A stretch of DNA of 64,000 nucleotides, taken from assembly GCF_003337305.1 (NCBI RefSeq), contig NZ_QPJO01000002.1, positions 310,001 to 374,000 of the forward strand, read 5' to 3'. This document shows positions 60,742-64,000 of this stretch, in pieces. Positions within the stretch are counted from its first letter, which is position 1. Each line of letters begins with the position of its first letter. The notes under the pieces were generated by a model. It did not search any database, had not been told where the DNA came from, and saw only the letters and a program-made list of their open reading frames with translations. The DNA comes from Winogradskyella arenosi (GTDB lineage Bacteria; Bacteroidota; Bacteroidia; Flavobacteriales; Flavobacteriaceae). A program made the translations under genes and the position numbers.

Positions 60742-62112
60742 TTGAAAATTAGAAATAAAATACTGATTTATTTCTCTACAACTATAATTGTGCTTCTAGC
60801 TGTATCCTTAGGTGCTATATTTATTTTATTTTCAGAATATCGAGAAGAAGAATTTCAACAAAAACAAAATACTAAAATTATACAAACCTTGTCTAAGCTC
60901 GGGCAATACGAAGCTTACGGTAAGGAACTTGCGGGAATTATGGATGAATTAACAATTCATGATTTCTATGATGAAAAAATGCTGATTTTCGATACGCAAA
61001 AAGATTTAATTTTTAGTAGTATAGATGACCTTTCTATATCAAATTATACCACCATTTTAAATCATCTTTCGCCTGCAAACCAATGGTTAGAAACCAAAGT
61101 TAAAAATTATGATATCGTTGGAATATATATAGAATATGATAATGTTGGTTATTATGCTATTAGTAAAGCCTATGATGCCTCTGGGTATTCTAAAATTTAC
61201 TTTTTAGGAAATGTGTTGATTGGTATTTTTGTGTTTATTTCGGGTATCGTTATCTTGATTTCCATATACCTTTCAAAAAAAATAGCAAAACCATTAACGG
61301 AATTATCTGAAAAACTTAATGAACTCGATTTAAGTAATGTTAATATTAAGGAATTACCTATAGATGAATCTTCTTTAGAATTAAAACACCTTACCGACCG
61401 TTTTAATCAGTTGTTTAAAAAGACAAATGAGGCTTTTTTATTTCAGAAACATACTATAAATCACATTTCTCACGAATTAAAAACACCAATAACTATACTA
61501 GTATCAGAATTAGAACGACTCTTAACGTATAAGGATATTGAAGAATTAAAGCCTGTTTTAAGCACTCAAATACAGTCAGCCAAATCGTTGGGAGATATCA
61601 TTAATGTCCTATTAGAAATTTCAAAGTTTGAAGCAGGTCAGAACGTTGAGAGGGAACATTTTAGGGTCGATGATTTAATTTTTGATATAATTGCAGAGCT
61701 TAATATAATTTATCCTGATTTTAAGTTTGAAATTAATTACGGTTCTCATCTCGTAGATGAAAGTAATCTGTCTATTTTTGCTAACGAAATGCTCATAAAA
61801 CAAGCCTTCTCAAATTTGCTTATTAACGCTATAAATTATGGTGACACAGACCAAGCTGCATTAATTTTTGATGTCACGGAGAAGAATCAATTATCTGTAC
61901 AAATAAAGAATACTGGAACTGTAATTTCTGAGCTGGAAGAAAAATATTTATTCAATTATTTTTTCAGAGGCACTAATAGTAAGGGGAAAATGGGCTTTGG
62001 TTTAGGGCTTGTTTTAACCAAAAGAATATTTGCTTTAAATAACGCAGTAATTAGTTATACCAGTTCCAATAAGAACCTAAATACCTTCGAGGTTCGTTTC
62101 CCATTAAGTTAA
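60742..62112 (+). CDS. Sensor histidine kinase paired with the OmpR-type regulator
   Basis: 456 residues from a TTG at 60742 (no ATG in the frame nearby). Two membrane helices at about 9-31 and 155-177 frame a periplasmic sensor domain of some 120 residues. HAMP-like linker, then the HisKA box FLFQKHTINHISHELKTPI (H244), N-box NLLINAINYGD and G-box GFGLGLVLTKRIF. Standard inner-membrane sensor; the periplasmic domain is short and lacks a clear His-rich metal site. It is 11 bases behind the regulator gene and 72 bases upstream of the CzcC-like gene. Confidence 0.94.
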   Translation: MKIRNKILIYFSTTIIVLLAVSLGAIFILFSEYREEEFQQKQNTKIIQTLSKLGQYEAYGKELAGIMDELTIHDFYDEKMLIFDTQKDLIFSSIDDLSISNYTTILNHLSPANQWLETKVKNYDIVGIYIEYDNVGYYAISKAYDASGYSKIYFLGNVLIGIFVFISGIVILISIYLSKKIAKPLTELSEKLNELDLSNVNIKELPIDESSLELKHLTDRFNQLFKKTNEAFLFQKHTINHISHELKTPITILVSELERLLTYKDIEELKPVLSTQIQSAKSLGDIINVLLEISKFEAGQNVEREHFRVDDLIFDIIAELNIIYPDFKFEINYGSHLVDESNLSIFANEMLIKQAFSNLLINAINYGDTDQAALIFDVTEKNQLSVQIKNTGTVISELEEKYLFNYFFRGTNSKGKMGFGLGLVLTKRIFALNNAVISYTSSNKNLNTFEVRFPLS

Positions 62113-62183
62113 AATTTATTTCTATTAAGGTTATTTTAAGGTCAATCACATCAATTTAGCTCTCATAATTAAAAGAGCAAATT

Positions 62184-63500
62184 ATGAGATACAAAAAAAG
62201 CAAGATACCTTTGGTGTTGCTAGTGTTAAGCTTATCCTTTTCTTCACAAGGGCAAGATCAATTAATTTTAAGCAGAGAAGACTGTGAAACTAAATTTTTA
62301 AAAGAAAATTTACAGCTTTTAGCAGAGGAGTTAGAAATTTCTCAGGCAGAGGCAATGGTATTACAGTCCAAGTATTGGCCTAACCCAAACTTAACTATAG
62401 ACCAAGTTAACCTATGGGCTACACAAGGACAATTAGATGCTTTTGATACCGAAGGACTTCCTGCATTTAATAGTGGTAGTTCTTTTGGAACAAAACAGCA
62501 AATCGGAGTTTCTTTAGAACAACTTATTCATACTGCCGGAAAACGTAAAAAGTTAATGGCGATACAAAATATCTCACTCGAGAAATCAAAAGAATATTTT
62601 CGAGATGTTTTACGTGGATTGAAAATTGAATTCAGAAATCAACTTACCCAATTACAATATCTTCAATTGAGTAAGAGAATGTATGAAGAAGAGTTGTTGT
62701 CTGTAAAACAACTTACTAATGCCTATTTACGTCAGGTTGAATTAGGTCATATTTCTAAAGGTGAATATGTGCGATTAAAAGCTTTAGAGTTAGAGATTAC
62801 TCAAAAGACCAATGCCGTTAAAACCGAAATTAATCAGGTTCAAAAAGAATTAAACGTATTAATGCGGTTATCTGCCAACACAGATTTAGTGATTACGGAT
62901 GCTGGTTTTATTAAAGATACTGACGGATTTAAATTACGTTCAATCCCAGATTTAATTGTAGAAGCAAAAGAAAATCGTCCAGATTATAAAATAGCGTCAC
63001 TTCAGGAGACTTCGTCATTAATAGAATTAGAATACGAGAAAGCACAGCGTATTCCTGACGTTACCTTTAAAGTAGACTATGATCGAGGTGGAAATTTTAT
63101 GTACAATTTTGTTGGCTTTGGTTTATCCTTCGATCTACCTGTATTCGATAGAAACAAAGGAAATATACTGCATGCAACATCAGAAATAGAACAATCTCAG
63201 TTACGTTCTCAAGAGTTAGAATTAACGCTTGAAAATGAAGTAGCAGCAGCGTATAAAGACTTAATAAATGCCATAGCTTTTTTTGAAAGTATAGATGCAG
63301 ACTATGATGTTTCTTTAGAAATAATGCTTAAAAATTACACTCAAAATTTCAAAGAAAAGAATATCAGTATAGTAGAGTATTTAGATTTTATGGAAGCTTA
63401 CCTCACTAACAAGATTATTATTCTAGAAGCGAGTAAAGACGTTAACGAAAAAGCAGAAAAGCTTAATTATTCCATTGGTAAAGATTTAATTAACAAATAA
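62184..63500 (+). CDS. TolC-family outer-membrane factor (CzcC-like)
   Basis: 438 residues with a signal ending at SSQGQ (about 24). Two OEP repeats with long coiled-coil helices are visible: KSKYWPNPNLTIDQ is the first TolC motif and KAQRIPDVTFKVDYDRGG the second, followed by another coiled coil (NIVEYLDFMEAYLTNKI in part). Such channels carry substrate from a periplasmic adaptor across the outer membrane. The next gene encodes an adaptor, so a CzcCBA-type export system is being assembled, with the RND pump expected past the window end. Confidence 0.92.
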   Translation: MRYKKSKIPLVLLVLSLSFSSQGQDQLILSREDCETKFLKENLQLLAEELEISQAEAMVLQSKYWPNPNLTIDQVNLWATQGQLDAFDTEGLPAFNSGSSFGTKQQIGVSLEQLIHTAGKRKKLMAIQNISLEKSKEYFRDVLRGLKIEFRNQLTQLQYLQLSKRMYEEELLSVKQLTNAYLRQVELGHISKGEYVRLKALELEITQKTNAVKTEINQVQKELNVLMRLSANTDLVITDAGFIKDTDGFKLRSIPDLIVEAKENRPDYKIASLQETSSLIELEYEKAQRIPDVTFKVDYDRGGNFMYNFVGFGLSFDLPVFDRNKGNILHATSEIEQSQLRSQELELTLENEVAAAYKDLINAIAFFESIDADYDVSLEIMLKNYTQNFKEKNISIVEYLDFMEAYLTNKIIILEASKDVNEKAEKLNYSIGKDLINK

Positions 63501-63517
63501 ATAATCAAAAATATAAC

Positions 63518-64000
63518 ATGAATACATCACACAAAATAGTTTTATTACTGGTTTTTAGTGCTTTCTATAGTTGCGGAAATACCAATAACGACATTGCAGA
63601 AAACGCATCAGAAAGCGCTGTATACTGTATCGATGAAACTTTCAAAAAAAGCTTAGTAATAGAGCAACCTATAAAGAAAAAAATTACAGAAGACATCTCA
63701 TTAACAGGTTCTGTAGAAACCAACCCCGATAAAGTAATTCATTTTGTAAGTTTAGTTGGTGGTATTATTTCTAAGACCTATTTTTCCTTAGGAGATACGG
63801 TGAAAAAGGGGCAAGTATTAGCAGAAATAAGAAGCACAGAGTTAAGTGCTTTAGATGCTGAATTTCAATCTTTAAATTCACAAATTAAGGTTGCTGAGGT
63901 AAAGTTACTTTCGGTAGAAAGGATGTTTAAAGATGAAATATCATCTCAAAAGGAATTGATAGAAGCCCAAACCGAGTTAGCTATTTTAAAATCTGAACGC
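63518..64000 (+). CDS. RND efflux periplasmic adaptor (CzcB-like), truncated by window end
   Basis: 161 codons are seen from ATG at 63518; the rest lies beyond 64000. A lipoprotein signal with Cys at 20 (FYSC) is followed by a short linker and the lipoyl-like hairpin (HFVSLVGGIISKTYFSLGDTVKKGQVLAEI). A coiled coil then starts (AEFQSLNSQIKVAEVKLL). It is 17 bases behind the CzcC-like gene. Adaptors of this type bind metal and feed the RND pump. Family is firm, and metal specificity is inferred from neighbours. Confidence 0.9.
   Translation, partial: MNTSHKIVLLLVFSAFYSCGNTNNDIAENASESAVYCIDETFKKSLVIEQPIKKKITEDISLTGSVETNPDKVIHFVSLVGGIISKTYFSLGDTVKKGQVLAEIRSTELSALDAEFQSLNSQIKVAEVKLLSVERMFKDEISSQKELIEAQTELAILKSER

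Noticed and set aside
1-64000. CRISPR arrays, prophage genes, insertion sequences and rRNA
   Set aside because: No regular direct repeats with spacers, transposase or phage genes were seen. The only RNA gene I can support is tRNA-Pro.

Overview
The window looks like chromosomal DNA of a marine-type member of the Flavobacteriaceae (Bacteroidota). Support comes from low GC, a gliding/type IX secretion signature (GldI, and a secreted adhesin-like protein with a C-terminal sorting domain), Bacteroidota-specific families (DUF3810, DUF5683, 2TM proteins, DUF4331, DUF4625, SusC/ZnuD-style TonB receptors), the signal-peptidase/parAB/dapB cluster, and promoters of the TTG-N17-23-TAnnTTTG type. I cannot name a genus with confidence.

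Layout. 1-12.8 kb: truncated Ste24-like M48 protease, TrmH-family rRNA methylase, a T9SS-sorted repeat protein, a lipoprotein, two linked amidohydrolases (three catalytic-type domains, only one with an intact metal motif), a DUF3810 membrane protein and PepD. 12.8-16.4 kb: cyclophilin-FKBP fusion, GldI, NrnA-like DHH phosphoesterase and nucleoside diphosphate kinase. 16.4-21.6 kb: a four-gene export/uptake cassette (a DUF4331 pair that looks like one protein split over two genes, a TPR lipoprotein and a His-rich-plug TonB receptor). 21.7-26.9 kb: a LETM1-related protein converging on a LytS/LytR-type two-component operon that encodes four 2TM domains, one fused to the kinase. 27.3-34 kb: penicillin-acylase-like hydrolase, DciA-like protein, lipoprotein, RecF, TPR membrane protein and lumazine synthase. 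33.9-39.3 kb: two small membrane proteins, MutL, two rhomboids and an EEP-family protein. 39-44.6 kb: DUF6122, WbqC, LepB, DapB, DUF5683, ParB and ParA. 44.8-54.3 kb: M16 peptidase, both methylmalonyl-CoA mutase subunits, a DivIC/FtsB-like protein, uridine kinase, cytochrome c, PQQ-type sugar dehydrogenase and tRNA-Pro(UGG).

54.4-64 kb is a metal-homeostasis region. On the minus strand lies a zinc-uptake-like set: a MerC-like protein, a small Cys/His protein, a ZnuD-like TonB receptor and two His-rich DUF4625 lipoproteins. It is divergent from a Fur-family (probably Zur) regulator, and a 19-bp perfect palindrome sits in the shared promoter region. On the plus strand a two-component system and CzcC/CzcB-type efflux genes run off the window end. 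A small remnant of a cytochrome c peroxidase gene lies between the two halves.

The strongest candidates for under-described biology are: (i) the 2TM/LytS/LytR operon; (ii) the split DUF4331-TPR-TonB cassette; (iii) the Zur-linked DUF4625 lipoproteins as possible surface metal-binding partners of the TonB receptor. Smaller curiosities are a MutL with degenerate endonuclease motifs, paired small membrane proteins upstream of mutL, and a run of hairpins behind one TonB receptor gene. All functional statements rest on reading the sequence and on family knowledge; no searches were run.
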